Positions 17,408 to 27,007 of a stretch of 64,000 nt of DNA are shown here, one piece after another; position 1 is the stretch's first letter; every line of letters begins with the position of its first letter. Under the pieces are notes generated by a model that was given only the letters and a program-made list of their open reading frames with translations, had not been told where the DNA came from and searched no databases. Origin of the DNA: Chitinophaga pinensis DSM 2588. Its GTDB lineage: Bacteria; Bacteroidota; Bacteroidia; Chitinophagales; Chitinophagaceae. The position numbers and the translations under genes were made by a program. The stretch is from NCBI RefSeq assembly GCF_000024005.1, contig NC_013132.1:2660001-2724000 (forward strand), written 5' to 3'.

Positions 17408-18418
17408 ATGTACACGACAAAAAAATGGTTTACTGTAGTATTATTACTTTGCCTTGCAGCAGGTTCCCGTGCGCAGCAAAGTGTCCAGTTCAGCCAGTAT
17501 ATTTTTAACGGATTGGCAATCAACCCGGCCTATGCGGGTTACAAGGATGTACTACACCTCAACGCTTCGTATCGCCAGCAATGGACCGGACTTGAAGGCG
17601 CTCCGCGTACCGGATCTATCTCTCTGGATGGTCCGCTGAACCGTGGTAACAAAGACGCCAACGTAGGTCTTGGTATTCAAGCGATGATGGATAACCTGGG
17701 ACCACAGAGTGCAATCTCTCTCTATGCTTCTTACGCTTACCGTATCCGTCTCGACGAAGAAGACACCCGCCGTCTTTGTTTCGGTCTCGGTGTAGGCGCT
17801 ACACAATATGGAATGGACGGTAAAGACCTGATATACGAAACAAACGGTGACCGTATCATTCCTGATGGATCTGCGAAAGCAACCACACCTGATGCACGTG
17901 TAGGCATCTATTACTATACTCCTTCTGTTTATATCGGTGTATCCGTACTGGATCTCTTATCCAAATACACCAGCTCCGGTTACAAATGGAGAGGTTATAC
18001 ATACGAAAGTATCCGCAGAAAACAGCATCTGTATGTGACTGCAGGTTACATGTTCAATGTGAACGACGAAATTTCCCTCAAACCATCAGTACTGTTTAAA
18101 AGTGATTTCTCCGGTCCTGCAGGATTGGATGCTACACTGATGATGCACATCGACGAACTGTTATGGGTAGGTGGTTCTTACAGAACAAACCTGTCTGTAT
18201 TAAACAAGAAATCTATTGTGAACAATACGGCTCTTGACAAGGCCAATGCAATCAGCGGTATCCTTGAATACTATATCTCGCCTAAATATCGCATAGGTTA
18301 TTCTTATGACTATAGCATGAACAAACTGGCAGGTATTCAGACTGGCTCTCATGAACTTTCGATCGGTATATTATTTAATTCAAAGCTATTCAGTACGTCT
18401 AATCCGCGCTATTTTTAA
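17408..18418 (+). CDS. PorP/SprF-family T9SS outer-membrane protein
   Basis: A 336-residue outer-membrane beta-barrel. A signal peptide (FTVVLLLCLAAGSRAQ) leads into the family hallmark VQFSQYIFNGLAINPAYAG, followed by amphipathic strands and the family ending (YRIGYSYDYSMNKL, then HELSIGILF). In Flavobacterium johnsoniae SprF is needed for export of the adjacent type B cargo SprB, and PorP is a core T9SS component. The position directly after a CHU_C protein suggests a partner role for that cargo. ATG 17408 is used rather than the in-frame ATG at 17381, which overlaps the upstream stop codon region and gives a non-signal extension. Confidence 0.93.
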   Translation: MYTTKKWFTVVLLLCLAAGSRAQQSVQFSQYIFNGLAINPAYAGYKDVLHLNASYRQQWTGLEGAPRTGSISLDGPLNRGNKDANVGLGIQAMMDNLGPQSAISLYASYAYRIRLDEEDTRRLCFGLGVGATQYGMDGKDLIYETNGDRIIPDGSAKATTPDARVGIYYYTPSVYIGVSVLDLLSKYTSSGYKWRGYTYESIRRKQHLYVTAGYMFNVNDEISLKPSVLFKSDFSGPAGLDATLMMHIDELLWVGGSYRTNLSVLNKKSIVNNTALDKANAISGILEYYISPKYRIGYSYDYSMNKLAGIQTGSHELSIGILFNSKLFSTSNPRYF

Positions 18419-18444
18419 TTTCTAAAAGATCATCAAATCTTTAT

Positions 18445-20781
18445 ATGCTACGACGTTGTTACGCGATATTATTGTGCACCACTCTGACGGTTCCGGTGAT
18501 GCTGTATGGCCAGGAGCAGAAAAGCGTTCGGGTAAGAGCTGATGAAGCTTTTGAAAGACAGGAATATGCTGTAGCGGCATCTCTGTATGGAAGGATCATT
18601 AATAAAAAGAAAGATAAAACTTCCATAGATCTGCTGCAACGTATCGCACTCTGCAACCGGGAAATCGGTCAGTATGAGGATGCTGCTTTCTGGTATGAGA
18701 AAATGGTCGACCGTCCGGATTGTCCGCCAGTGACATATCTGCAATACGGAGAAGTCCTGAAGAGTGTGGGTAAATATGTTGAAGCAAAACAGCAGATCAC
18801 CAAATTCACTACCGGGAAACAGGATAGTCTCAGACTGAAGAATGTGATGATGGCGGGTTGTGATAGTGCTATCGTCTGGAAATCCGGCCGTCTGGATATG
18901 GCGATGGAAAATATCAAGGAACTCAGTTCTTCCGGTTCTGATTATGTAAGCGGGGTAACAAGACAGGGTTTGCTGCTGGTATCCAACGGTTATCGTAAAA
19001 TGACCATGAATCTGTTGCCAGAGCGTAACCCGGCGATTGACACACGTACGAATCAGCCTTATTACAAAGCATATATTTTCAAACAATATTCCCAGGGTGT
19101 GGCCAACACTTTCGTAGAAGAAGTAGTGCCGCAATTATTAGCCCTGGTGCCTTATCACATCGGCCCCGTTTGTTTCAACGCAAGAGAGGATACCATTTAC
19201 GTTACACTGAACTCCTGGCAGCAGGATATTGCCAACCGTAAAAAACGCGGTCCGGTAAATGGGGAACGTGTAATGATGGTGTTCTGGTCAGTGAAAACAG
19301 GCGACGACTGGAGACCGCTGGAGCCACTGAGGGAGATCAATGCTCCTGGTTCCTCTACTGGTCACGTGGCATTGAGCCGTGATGGTAAAACCATGTACTT
19401 TGCTTCCAACAGAAAGGGCGGACAGGGTAGAATGGACATCTGGTTCAGCGAAAAACAAAAGAACGGCAGATGGGGTAAACCTAAGAACTGCGGTCCGATC
19501 ATCAACACTCCTTTCGACGAAGCATTCCCTACCTATAATGAAGATAACATGCTTTATTTCTCCAGTAAGGGACACCCCGGCCTGGGAGGGTTTGATATGT
19601 TCCGTATAAAAGGTAAAGGCGCTGAATGGACCCGTTTGCAGAACCTTCGTTATCCTTTCAACTCCGGTGGCGATGATCTGGGTTTCATCATGAAAGCGAA
19701 TATGTACGAAGGCTACTTCTCTTCCAACCGTCCAGGTGGTGGTGGTAGCGATGATATCTACCGCTTCATGGATACGCACTTCGCTGAAAGATTTGAGAGA
19801 GATCCGGGTATGCAGCCTTATAAAGAGATCGAAGCGGGTATTAAACCAGACGTGCCTGCACTCGCTGATAATACAGCGGTTGTTACAGACGTTCCGGCGG
19901 AAACAGTTGCAAAAGCCGATGGCCAGAAACAACCAACCGTCATTTCTCCAAGACAACAGGTAGTTGCACCAATTACTTTACCAACAGTAGCAGATCCTGT
20001 TCAGACCTCGTCTAAAACGACTGAAGAACCGGTTGTGACGAATCCAAGACAGGCGGTAAGTGCACCAATCGATATTCCAGGTGCTGCACCTACTTCACAT
20101 CCTGCTGAACCGGTAGTAGCTAAAAACGATCCTGTAGCAGCACCAGTGAAAGAAGAGCCGGCAAAGGAACCTAAATCAGCTGCGCCTGTAAGACGCGGAC
20201 CAGGTTCAAAAACACCAGCGCCTGTTAAGAAACCAGGTGTGAAAACACCAGCGGTAGCCGTAGCTGCACCAGTAGTAACTGCGCCTGTAACAGAAGAACC
20301 GGTAGTAGAAAAAACACCTGAAAAAGCACCTGAGAAAACGCCTGCAAAACCAGTTGAAACGGTAGCAGTCGCACAACCGGAAGCCAGACAGGAGAAAGAA
20401 ATGGACGAAATGGATGCGGCTATACAGCATAAGATGGAAGGCATGGAGTTCTACTACGACTATAACAGTGCGGTACTGACCACCAAGTCAAGAAACCTGC
20501 TGGATAGGGTAGCGGTAGTACTTAACCAATATCCTGACTGGAAACTCCTGGTTCGTTCCTACACTGACAGCCGTGGTTCTGACGCATACAACAAGGACCT
20601 CTCTGCACTGCGTTGTTATGCAGTAATTGAATACCTGGTACGTAAGGGTGTACCTTCTACGAGACTTTACTACGAAAACATCGGTAAAGATCCTGAAGAT
20701 CCATGCGGTAAAGGTGTACCTTGTACGGATGAACAGTATATGCACAGCAGACGTACAATGTTGAAAATCATTCACAAATAA
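18445..20781 (+). CDS. OmpA-family protein with TPR, PD40/WD40-like repeats and Pro/Ala linker
   Basis: 778 residues. After a signal peptide (YAILLCTTLTVPVMLYG) come TPR-like helices (about 25-150), PD40 beta-propeller repeats (about 260-440; VALSRDGKTMYFASNRKGG, MLYFSSKGHPGLGGFD), a roughly 200-residue linker rich in Pro, Ala, Val and Lys, and an OmpA C domain (about 661-778; YTDSRGSDAYNKDLSALR with peptidoglycan-contacting Asp and Arg). The same layout occurs in the T9SS protein PorE. It should hold the export or adhesion apparatus to peptidoglycan. It is the third gene of the cassette, 26 bp after PorP/SprF, and a strong terminator follows. Confidence 0.9.
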   Translation: MLRRCYAILLCTTLTVPVMLYGQEQKSVRVRADEAFERQEYAVAASLYGRIINKKKDKTSIDLLQRIALCNREIGQYEDAAFWYEKMVDRPDCPPVTYLQYGEVLKSVGKYVEAKQQITKFTTGKQDSLRLKNVMMAGCDSAIVWKSGRLDMAMENIKELSSSGSDYVSGVTRQGLLLVSNGYRKMTMNLLPERNPAIDTRTNQPYYKAYIFKQYSQGVANTFVEEVVPQLLALVPYHIGPVCFNAREDTIYVTLNSWQQDIANRKKRGPVNGERVMMVFWSVKTGDDWRPLEPLREINAPGSSTGHVALSRDGKTMYFASNRKGGQGRMDIWFSEKQKNGRWGKPKNCGPIINTPFDEAFPTYNEDNMLYFSSKGHPGLGGFDMFRIKGKGAEWTRLQNLRYPFNSGGDDLGFIMKANMYEGYFSSNRPGGGGSDDIYRFMDTHFAERFERDPGMQPYKEIEAGIKPDVPALADNTAVVTDVPAETVAKADGQKQPTVISPRQQVVAPITLPTVADPVQTSSKTTEEPVVTNPRQAVSAPIDIPGAAPTSHPAEPVVAKNDPVAAPVKEEPAKEPKSAAPVRRGPGSKTPAPVKKPGVKTPAVAVAAPVVTAPVTEEPVVEKTPEKAPEKTPAKPVETVAVAQPEARQEKEMDEMDAAIQHKMEGMEFYYDYNSAVLTTKSRNLLDRVAVVLNQYPDWKLLVRSYTDSRGSDAYNKDLSALRCYAVIEYLVRKGVPSTRLYYENIGKDPEDPCGKGVPCTDEQYMHSRRTMLKIIHK

Positions 20782-20802
20782 CCGAATACATTTTACAATA
20801 AG

Positions 20803-20837
20803 AAACGCCCTTCCGGTAATGAACCGGGAGGGCGTTT
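20803..20837 (+). terminator. Strong Rho-independent terminator closing the first adhesin cassette
   Basis: AAACGCCCTTCCGG (20803-20816) pairs with CCGGGAGGGCGTTT (20824-20837) around a 7-nt loop, followed by TTTCTTT. It lies 21 bp after the OmpA stop codon. Confidence 0.93.
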
Positions 20838-21098
20838 TCTTTATGGCAAAAAAAATTACATTTGGGATAGTACTATACCACGTTAGGTACGACACCTTTA
20901 TCAGAGAGTCTGGAATTAGGAACCAGTAGTAGACAATTAACCATAATACCTTAAAATGCCATTTTACCTGTGAAAACCGGTCTTATATCTGCACATCCCT
21001 ATTAGAGAGCAAACTGATATCGTAATATTACCTGTGGCCCGGGTATGTTAGCAGACATAAACCAGTACTTCCATATCGTCTCAAAAAAACCGTTATAA
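20838..21098. promoter_or_regulatory. Leader and promoter region of the chitinase cluster
   Basis: About 260 nt without a gene between the terminator and the chitinase start. It contains a perfect Bacteroidota -7 element TACATTTG at 20857-20864; no TTG lies at the usual distance upstream, only the T-run of the terminator. A weaker -7 candidate TATATCTG lies near 20983. If the first is used, the chitinase mRNA would have a leader of about 220 nt. Confidence 0.3.
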
Positions 21099-24000
21099 AT
21101 GAAAGTAAATTCTACCTTTCGTAGCGCGGTGTCTTACCATTATGTAAGACATGCATTGCTGCTTTTACTGCTCATGATGGGACTTTCCCCGCTCATGGCG
21201 CAGGTAACTCCGCAGGTGCCCGCTACCACGAAGAACCACAGCAAGCAGGTGATAGGCTATATCACCCAATGGGATGCGTGGAAAGATGTTGCCGGCATCG
21301 TTCCCAAAGGGGGCTATAACCAGCTGAATGTGGACTATTCGCAGTACACTATCCTAAACTTTTCTTTCTTTGGCGTGGCCAAAGACGGTTCCTTACACAG
21401 CGGGGACTTTCGTAACAAAAACATCTACCAGGTAGGCGCCGTACAGGAGCCGGGTGCACTGGTAAATGAAGATATCTACAGCAGCTGGGATATGTTCCTG
21501 TTATACGGTGAACTGGATGCTCCACTGTATTATATTTCAGAAGGAAGCTATGCCTACACGCTTGGCTACCGTAATGAAGGCAGTGGCTGGAAGAATGTTA
21601 ATACCGGCAAAACCGGTGTATTCCCTTTATCTGTACCTAAACAGGGTGGCGCACAGGGCGTACTTGACCTGGCTCACTCCAAAGGGGTAAAAGTAATGGC
21701 TTCTATCGGTGGATGGAGCATGTGTAAACACTATCCTGAAATGGCAGCTGATGCCACCAAACGTGCGAAATTCGTAGCTGGTTGCGTTGAGCTGATGAAC
21801 ATGGGCTTTGATGGTATCGATTTCGACTGGGAATATCCGAATGATCCGGGTATGAACATCGAAAGATACAGCACTGCCGATTATAATAACTTCGCTGCAC
21901 TGGTAGAAGCGGTAAGAACTGCAATCGGTCCTAATAAACTGATCACTGCTGCTTTCGCTGCTTCTCCTGCTAAACTGCAGGGTTTTAACTGGTCCCGTCT
22001 TAATAATTCCATGAATTATTATAACATGATGACCTACGACTACAATGGCGGATGGTCTAACAAAGCCGGTCATAATGCGCCCCTGTACGATTACCCAGGT
22101 GCAGAATACACTAACTTCTCTGTTGATGCAACTGTAAAAGCACTGAAAGCACTGGGCGTGAATATGTCTAAAGTAAATATCGGTGCGCCTTTCTATGGTC
22201 GTGGTGTAGTGACTTCCGGTGCAGCTGCACTGAATGGCGCTACTACTAAACGCGCTGAGACTGTGCAACCGGATGGTCCTATCCAGACCTGTGCCGACTA
22301 CACTAACTGGGCGAAAGACCTCTGGGATGGTACGCCTAACTACAGCTATATCCTGCAACAGACTTCTTCCGGCTGGACTGAAGGATGGGATGATGTAGCG
22401 AAAGTACCTTATAAAACGAAAGGCAACTATTTCCTGAGCTATGATAACGAGCGCTCTGTAGGTGAAAAGGCCAAATATATCAAGGACAATGGACTGGCAG
22501 GTGTGATCATCTGGCAGGTATACGGCGACATGCTGAACATGACCAGCAGTACCGTTGCTAAGGGCAAGCTTATCTATTGTCCTAATACTACTTCTCCGCT
22601 TGTTAACAAAATCAATGCTGTTTTTGCTGATGGTAGCACACCTGTAAATCAGGCGCCTGTAGTGAACCTGACCGCACCAACAGCAAATGCTACTTTTACT
22701 GCGCCTGCAAGTATCACTGTCAGCGCTAATGCTACTGACAGCGATGGCAGCATCAGAAGAGTACAGTTTTATAATGGCGGTACCAGCCTGGGCATTGACT
22801 CTGTAGCGCCATACAGCGTTTCATGGAGCAATGTAGCGGCAGGTACTTACAGCATCACTGCTGTAGCTACTGATAACAGTGGCGCAAGCACTACTTCTGC
22901 TGCTGTATCTGTTACAGTGACAGGCGGTGGTACTAACCCTCCGGTTGATAACAACAAAGTAGTAGTAGGTTACTGGCAGAACTGGAACCTTGCTTCCGCT
23001 CCGTACATCCGTCTGCGCGATGTAGACAGCCGTTATAATGTGATTGAAGTTGCGTTTGGTACAACCAGCAGCGATCTGTCTACTGTGAATTTTACTCCGG
23101 AAGGAACAACCGTAGCTGACTTCAAAGCAGATATCGCTACATTACAGGCACAGGGCAGAAAAGTATTACTGTCTTTGGGTGGTGAAACCGGTACACTGGT
23201 GATCAACACAGAAGCCAATAAGCAAGCTTTCATCTCCAGCATGAAGAACCTGCTGGATAGCTACAACTTCGATGGTTTCGACCTGGATATCGAAGGTGGT
23301 ACTTCCTTACAGCTGAATAATGGTGATAACAACTTCATGGCGCCAACTACGCCTAAAGTAGTTAACCTGATCGCTGCTGCAAAAGAGATCATCTCTTACC
23401 GTAAGGCACAGGGTAAAAACTGTCTGCTGACCATGGCGCCTGAAACATATTATGTACAGACCGCTTATGGCGCAACATATTCTCCGCTGGTAGGTGCATA
23501 TCTGCCAATCATTTACGGTCTGCGTAACGAACTGTCCTGGATCCAGCCACAGTTATACAATACCGGTTCTGTAATGGGCCTGGATAATAAAGTATACAAC
23601 TCTACTACTGCTGACTTTATCGTGTCTATGACTGAAATGCTGTTGCAGGGCTTCCCGGTATCAGGTACCAGTCAGACATTCCCTGCACTGCGTGAAGATC
23701 AGGTAGCTTTCGGTCTGCCAGCTGCACCAGGTGCTGCAGGTAGTGGTTACACTGCTCCGGCAGAAGTGAAAAAAGCACTGAATTATCTGACTAAAGGTCA
23801 GTCTTACGGTGGTACTTATGTGATCCGTAAAGCAGCTGGTTATCCTGGTCTGCGTGGTATCATGACCTGGTCAGTGAACTGGGATAAAGTAAACAATAGT
23901 GAGTTTGCTGCAAACTATTATCCGTATTTCTTCGGTACTACGCCGGGCAATCAGTCTCCGGTTGTAAGTATCACTTCTCCGGCTTCCGGAGCATCTTTCA

Positions 24001-25187
24001 CAGCGCCTGCTTCTATCACAATTACGGCAAGTGCTTCAGATGCTGACGGTTCTATTGCTAAAGTTGAATTCTACAATGGTGCGACCAAACTGGGTCAGGC
24101 TACGGCAGCACCTTATTCCTATACCTGGACGAACGTAGCTGCGGCTACTTACAGCTTAACAGCTGTAGCAACTGATAATGCCGGCGCCGTAACAACCTCC
24201 GCTGCGGTATCTGTTACAGTAAATGGTACTGGTGGTAATACCTGCGATGGTATTGCTGCGTGGTCAGCTACTATTGCATATAATGGCAGCCAGCAGGTAG
24301 TGTACAACGGTAAGATCTACACTGCAAAATGGTGGACACAGGGCGACCAGCCTGATACGCACAGTGGTGCTGACCAGGTTTGGGCTTATGTACGTGATTG
24401 TGGCGGTAGTAATCCTGGTAATCAGGCTCCGACAGTAAGCATCACTTCTCCATCAGCAGGCGCTTCTTTCTCTGCTCCGGCTACAGTAACCATCCAGGCT
24501 ACTGCTGCAGATGCAGACGGTACAATTGCCAAAGTTGAATTCTACAATGGCAACACCAAACTGGGAGAAGTAACTGCAAGCCCATACAGTTATACATGGG
24601 GTAACGTAGCTGCTGGTGCTTACAGCATCACAGCTGTAGCAACTGACAATGGCAGCAAGTCTACAACCAGCGCTGCTGTAGCTATCCAGGTAGGTAGCGG
24701 CAACACAGGTAACTGTGCGGGCGTAGCTGCTTATGAGCCTTTCCCGAAAGTATATAACCAGGGAGATAAGGTAGTGTATAACGGTGTCCTGTACGAAAGC
24801 CAGTCAAATGGTCTGTACAACGTAACGCCTGGTACTGCTGACTGGTGGTGGAAACCACTGGGTGCATGTGGTGCGGCGGCAAGAGTAGCTGTAGTATCTC
24901 CTGAACCTGATGGTGTTAACGCAGACAGCAAACTGGTCGTATTCCCTAACCCGCTGACAGGTACTGTGCTGAAAGTACAGATCAATGCTGCACAGGGTGA
25001 GAAAGTACTGATCGAACTGTGGAGTACGAATGGTAACGCTATCCTACGTAAACAGATCGTCGCAGGCGCTAAAGGTCAGCAGACCGTTGATCTGGATGTG
25101 TCTCAGGTACCAGCAGGTTCCTGGATACTGAAAACCAGCAATCAGCAGAGCGGCCGTAAAAGTGCTGCGAAGGTGATAAGATTATAA
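21099..25187 (+). CDS. Multidomain secreted chitinase with two GH18 domains, Ig-like and CBM5/12 modules
   Basis: 1362 residues. Order: signal peptide (1-35); GH18 domain 1 (about 48-505) with DGIDFDWE, catalytic E245; Ig-like domain (about 517-607); GH18 domain 2 (about 618-948) with DGFDLDIE, catalytic E732; Ig-like (about 951-1043); CBM5/12 (about 1048-1100); Ig-like (about 1108-1200); CBM5/12 (about 1206-1257, with WWWKPLG); T9SS type A sorting domain (about 1275-1362). Domain 1 resembles processive or exo-type chitinases with an insertion, and domain 2 the shorter endo-type, so the two may act in synergy on crystalline chitin, as known for Flavobacterium ChiA, which has a different module order. 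It is secreted or surface-bound through T9SS and leads the hydrolase cluster. Confidence 0.94.
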   Translation: MKVNSTFRSAVSYHYVRHALLLLLLMMGLSPLMAQVTPQVPATTKNHSKQVIGYITQWDAWKDVAGIVPKGGYNQLNVDYSQYTILNFSFFGVAKDGSLHSGDFRNKNIYQVGAVQEPGALVNEDIYSSWDMFLLYGELDAPLYYISEGSYAYTLGYRNEGSGWKNVNTGKTGVFPLSVPKQGGAQGVLDLAHSKGVKVMASIGGWSMCKHYPEMAADATKRAKFVAGCVELMNMGFDGIDFDWEYPNDPGMNIERYSTADYNNFAALVEAVRTAIGPNKLITAAFAASPAKLQGFNWSRLNNSMNYYNMMTYDYNGGWSNKAGHNAPLYDYPGAEYTNFSVDATVKALKALGVNMSKVNIGAPFYGRGVVTSGAAALNGATTKRAETVQPDGPIQTCADYTNWAKDLWDGTPNYSYILQQTSSGWTEGWDDVAKVPYKTKGNYFLSYDNERSVGEKAKYIKDNGLAGVIIWQVYGDMLNMTSSTVAKGKLIYCPNTTSPLVNKINAVFADGSTPVNQAPVVNLTAPTANATFTAPASITVSANATDSDGSIRRVQFYNGGTSLGIDSVAPYSVSWSNVAAGTYSITAVATDNSGASTTSAAVSVTVTGGGTNPPVDNNKVVVGYWQNWNLASAPYIRLRDVDSRYNVIEVAFGTTSSDLSTVNFTPEGTTVADFKADIATLQAQGRKVLLSLGGETGTLVINTEANKQAFISSMKNLLDSYNFDGFDLDIEGGTSLQLNNGDNNFMAPTTPKVVNLIAAAKEIISYRKAQGKNCLLTMAPETYYVQTAYGATYSPLVGAYLPIIYGLRNELSWIQPQLYNTGSVMGLDNKVYNSTTADFIVSMTEMLLQGFPVSGTSQTFPALREDQVAFGLPAAPGAAGSGYTAPAEVKKALNYLTKGQSYGGTYVIRKAAGYPGLRGIMTWSVNWDKVNNSEFAANYYPYFFGTTPGNQSPVVSITSPASGASFTAPASITITASASDADGSIAKVEFYNGATKLGQATAAPYSYTWTNVAAATYSLTAVATDNAGAVTTSAAVSVTVNGTGGNTCDGIAAWSATIAYNGSQQVVYNGKIYTAKWWTQGDQPDTHSGADQVWAYVRDCGGSNPGNQAPTVSITSPSAGASFSAPATVTIQATAADADGTIAKVEFYNGNTKLGEVTASPYSYTWGNVAAGAYSITAVATDNGSKSTTSAAVAIQVGSGNTGNCAGVAAYEPFPKVYNQGDKVVYNGVLYESQSNGLYNVTPGTADWWWKPLGACGAAARVAVVSPEPDGVNADSKLVVFPNPLTGTVLKVQINAAQGEKVLIELWSTNGNAILRKQIVAGAKGQQTVDLDVSQVPAGSWILKTSNQQSGRKSAAKVIRL

Positions 25188-25192
25188 TAGCC

Positions 25193-25276
25193 AATTAGGA
25201 ATTAGGAATTAAGAATTAAGAATTGCTGCCGTTGCAACAGTCTCAATTCTTAATTCCTAATTCCTAATTCCTAATT
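25193..25276. repeat. Inverted repeat of AATTAGGAATTAAGAATT units (32-bp arms)
   Basis: The arms 25193-25224 and 25245-25276 are complementary with one mismatch around a 20-nt loop, beginning 5 bp after the chitinase stop. The right arm runs into ATTTTTATTT, so it may act as a terminator. It is the same repeat type as at 13403-13555. Confidence 0.8.
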
Positions 25277-25383
25277 TTTATTTAGCGAGAGTCTATATGC
25301 TGCTTTTAAATCCTGTATTTCTGTAAGCTCTTTCACTTCCCTCAGAATAAATAAGGTTCACTGTTAACGCTAAATTCCAACGT

Positions 25384-26838
25384 ATGATGATGAAATTTAC
25401 ACACGTACTATTACAGGTTTTTATGATCAGCTGTCTGCTCCTGGCAGCTGGCGAAAGCGTATCTGCACAGTCAGGTATCTATGGCGGCGGTCCTATCTAC
25501 AAAAACCGCAGTTATGCAATTAATGAACTCAGAAATTCCGGTTATACCTATGTGGTGGTATGGACCATTCACATTGATGCAAGCGGTAATTTCAACTTCA
25601 ACGCGGAATTTCCTTTAGTGCAGAATGGTACTTATATCGGTGGAAATTCCTATCCGAATTTTGTGGATGATATGGCCAGACTGAAGTCAGCGCCCACCAC
25701 CATTAACCGGCTGGAATTTTGTCTCAGCGCATGGGGTTCGTCCACTTTTACCAATGTAAAAAATCTGATCGCCGCACAGGGTACCGGTAGTACCAGTATA
25801 CTGTACAAAAACTTCCAGGCTTTACGCAACACCTTTCCCATGGTGGACGCTATCGGCTTTGATGATGAAAGTGCCTATGATGTCAGCTCTGCTACCGCAT
25901 TGGCTGTGATGTTGGGTAACCTGGGGTTTAAGGTAAGTCTGGTACCGTATACGAATTCCGGATACTGGACGAGTGTGGCGACAAATACCAATAACCAGCG
26001 TCCCGGTACAGTAGACAGGATAGACCTGCAGTGTTATGCCGGTGGCGCAGGCAATTCTCCCTGTAACTGGAATTTCGGTACCATACCGGTGTATGCGGGA
26101 TTGTGGGACGCGGAGAAGTCAACAACACAGGTACAGAATCAGCTGAACACCTGGAAGAACAGTTGTGGTGCGCGTATCAAAGGTGGATTTATGTGGCTGT
26201 ATGATGATATTGATAACAGTTCCCAGACGGCGGCTTATGCCACCGCTATCAGGAATGTGTTTGGCGGCGGTACATTGAGTACGGCGGCTGTTACTTTTTA
26301 TCGTGATTGTAATTATGGAGGTCTGGCGATCAGTTTACCTACAGGCGATTATACCCTGGCGAGACTACAGTCTTTCGGCATCCGTAATGATGATATTTCT
26401 TCTTTAAACGTCAACAGTGGTTACAGTACCCGTTTGTATCAGAACGATAATTTTGGCGGTACTTCCCTTGCCCTGACAGCAAGCAATTCCTGTCTGGTTG
26501 CAGCAGGCTGGAATGACGTGGCCAGTTCCCTGATCGTACGTGCAGGCAGTGGCGCGAGGACTGCTGAAGAGGTTTCCATACAGAAGAGCGCTCTCCCTGT
26601 GAGATCCGCGAAAGGATTCCTGCTCTATCCTAATCCTGCTGCGGGTGAGTTGAAATTTCAGGCAGACGAAGACCTGAGTGGTGCACGTATACAGATCTTT
26701 GATCTGAGTGGCCGCCTTGTCATGACTGCCCGTAATATGGCGAACAGACTGGATATTTCCAGACTGCATACCGGCGTGTATACCATTGTGTTCAACAACA
26801 ATGGCAGCATGATCACCCGTCAGTTTGTAAAACAATGA
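25384..26838 (+). CDS. Secreted GH18-like barrel protein with beta/gamma-crystallin domain and T9SS signal
   Basis: 484 residues. Signal peptide 1-29 (ending SVSAQ). Residues about 30-298 look like a TIM-barrel hydrolase: the segment D155-A-I-G-F-D160-D-E162 aligns with the GH18 DxxDxDxE motif, but the second Asp is Gly158, while the last Asp and catalytic-position Glu are kept. Residues about 302-388 form a beta/gamma-crystallin domain with two calcium-clamp motifs (NDDISS at 335-340, and NDVASS). The last ~75 residues are a T9SS type A sorting domain (FLLYPNPAAGELKF, ending QFVKQ). The activity is not assignable; a chitin- or glycan-directed role is likely from its neighbours. Confidence 0.8.
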   Translation: MMMKFTHVLLQVFMISCLLLAAGESVSAQSGIYGGGPIYKNRSYAINELRNSGYTYVVVWTIHIDASGNFNFNAEFPLVQNGTYIGGNSYPNFVDDMARLKSAPTTINRLEFCLSAWGSSTFTNVKNLIAAQGTGSTSILYKNFQALRNTFPMVDAIGFDDESAYDVSSATALAVMLGNLGFKVSLVPYTNSGYWTSVATNTNNQRPGTVDRIDLQCYAGGAGNSPCNWNFGTIPVYAGLWDAEKSTTQVQNQLNTWKNSCGARIKGGFMWLYDDIDNSSQTAAYATAIRNVFGGGTLSTAAVTFYRDCNYGGLAISLPTGDYTLARLQSFGIRNDDISSLNVNSGYSTRLYQNDNFGGTSLALTASNSCLVAAGWNDVASSLIVRAGSGARTAEEVSIQKSALPVRSAKGFLLYPNPAAGELKFQADEDLSGARIQIFDLSGRLVMTARNMANRLDISRLHTGVYTIVFNNNGSMITRQFVKQ

Positions 26839-26868
26839 AAATAACCATTTAAATCGCTGATAAATCCT

Positions 26869-26901
26869 TTTGCAGGTTCTGCTTTACACTTCTTGTATTT
26901 G
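26869..26901 (+). promoter_or_regulatory. Candidate Bacteroidota-type promoter of the GH18-CBM6 gene
   Basis: TTTG (26869-26872), a 21-bp spacer, then TGTATTTG (26894-26901), one mismatch from the -7 consensus TAnnTTTG. It lies about 107 bp upstream of the ATG at 27008. Confidence 0.4.
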
Positions 26902-27007
26902 AACGTATTAAGGGAAACACTTCTTTGCCAGGAGGCGGTGGGCGGAACTTGCAATCAGTAACGCCGGTGTATGGCCGGCGCATTTTAAATCCCTCAAAAC
27001 ATAAATC

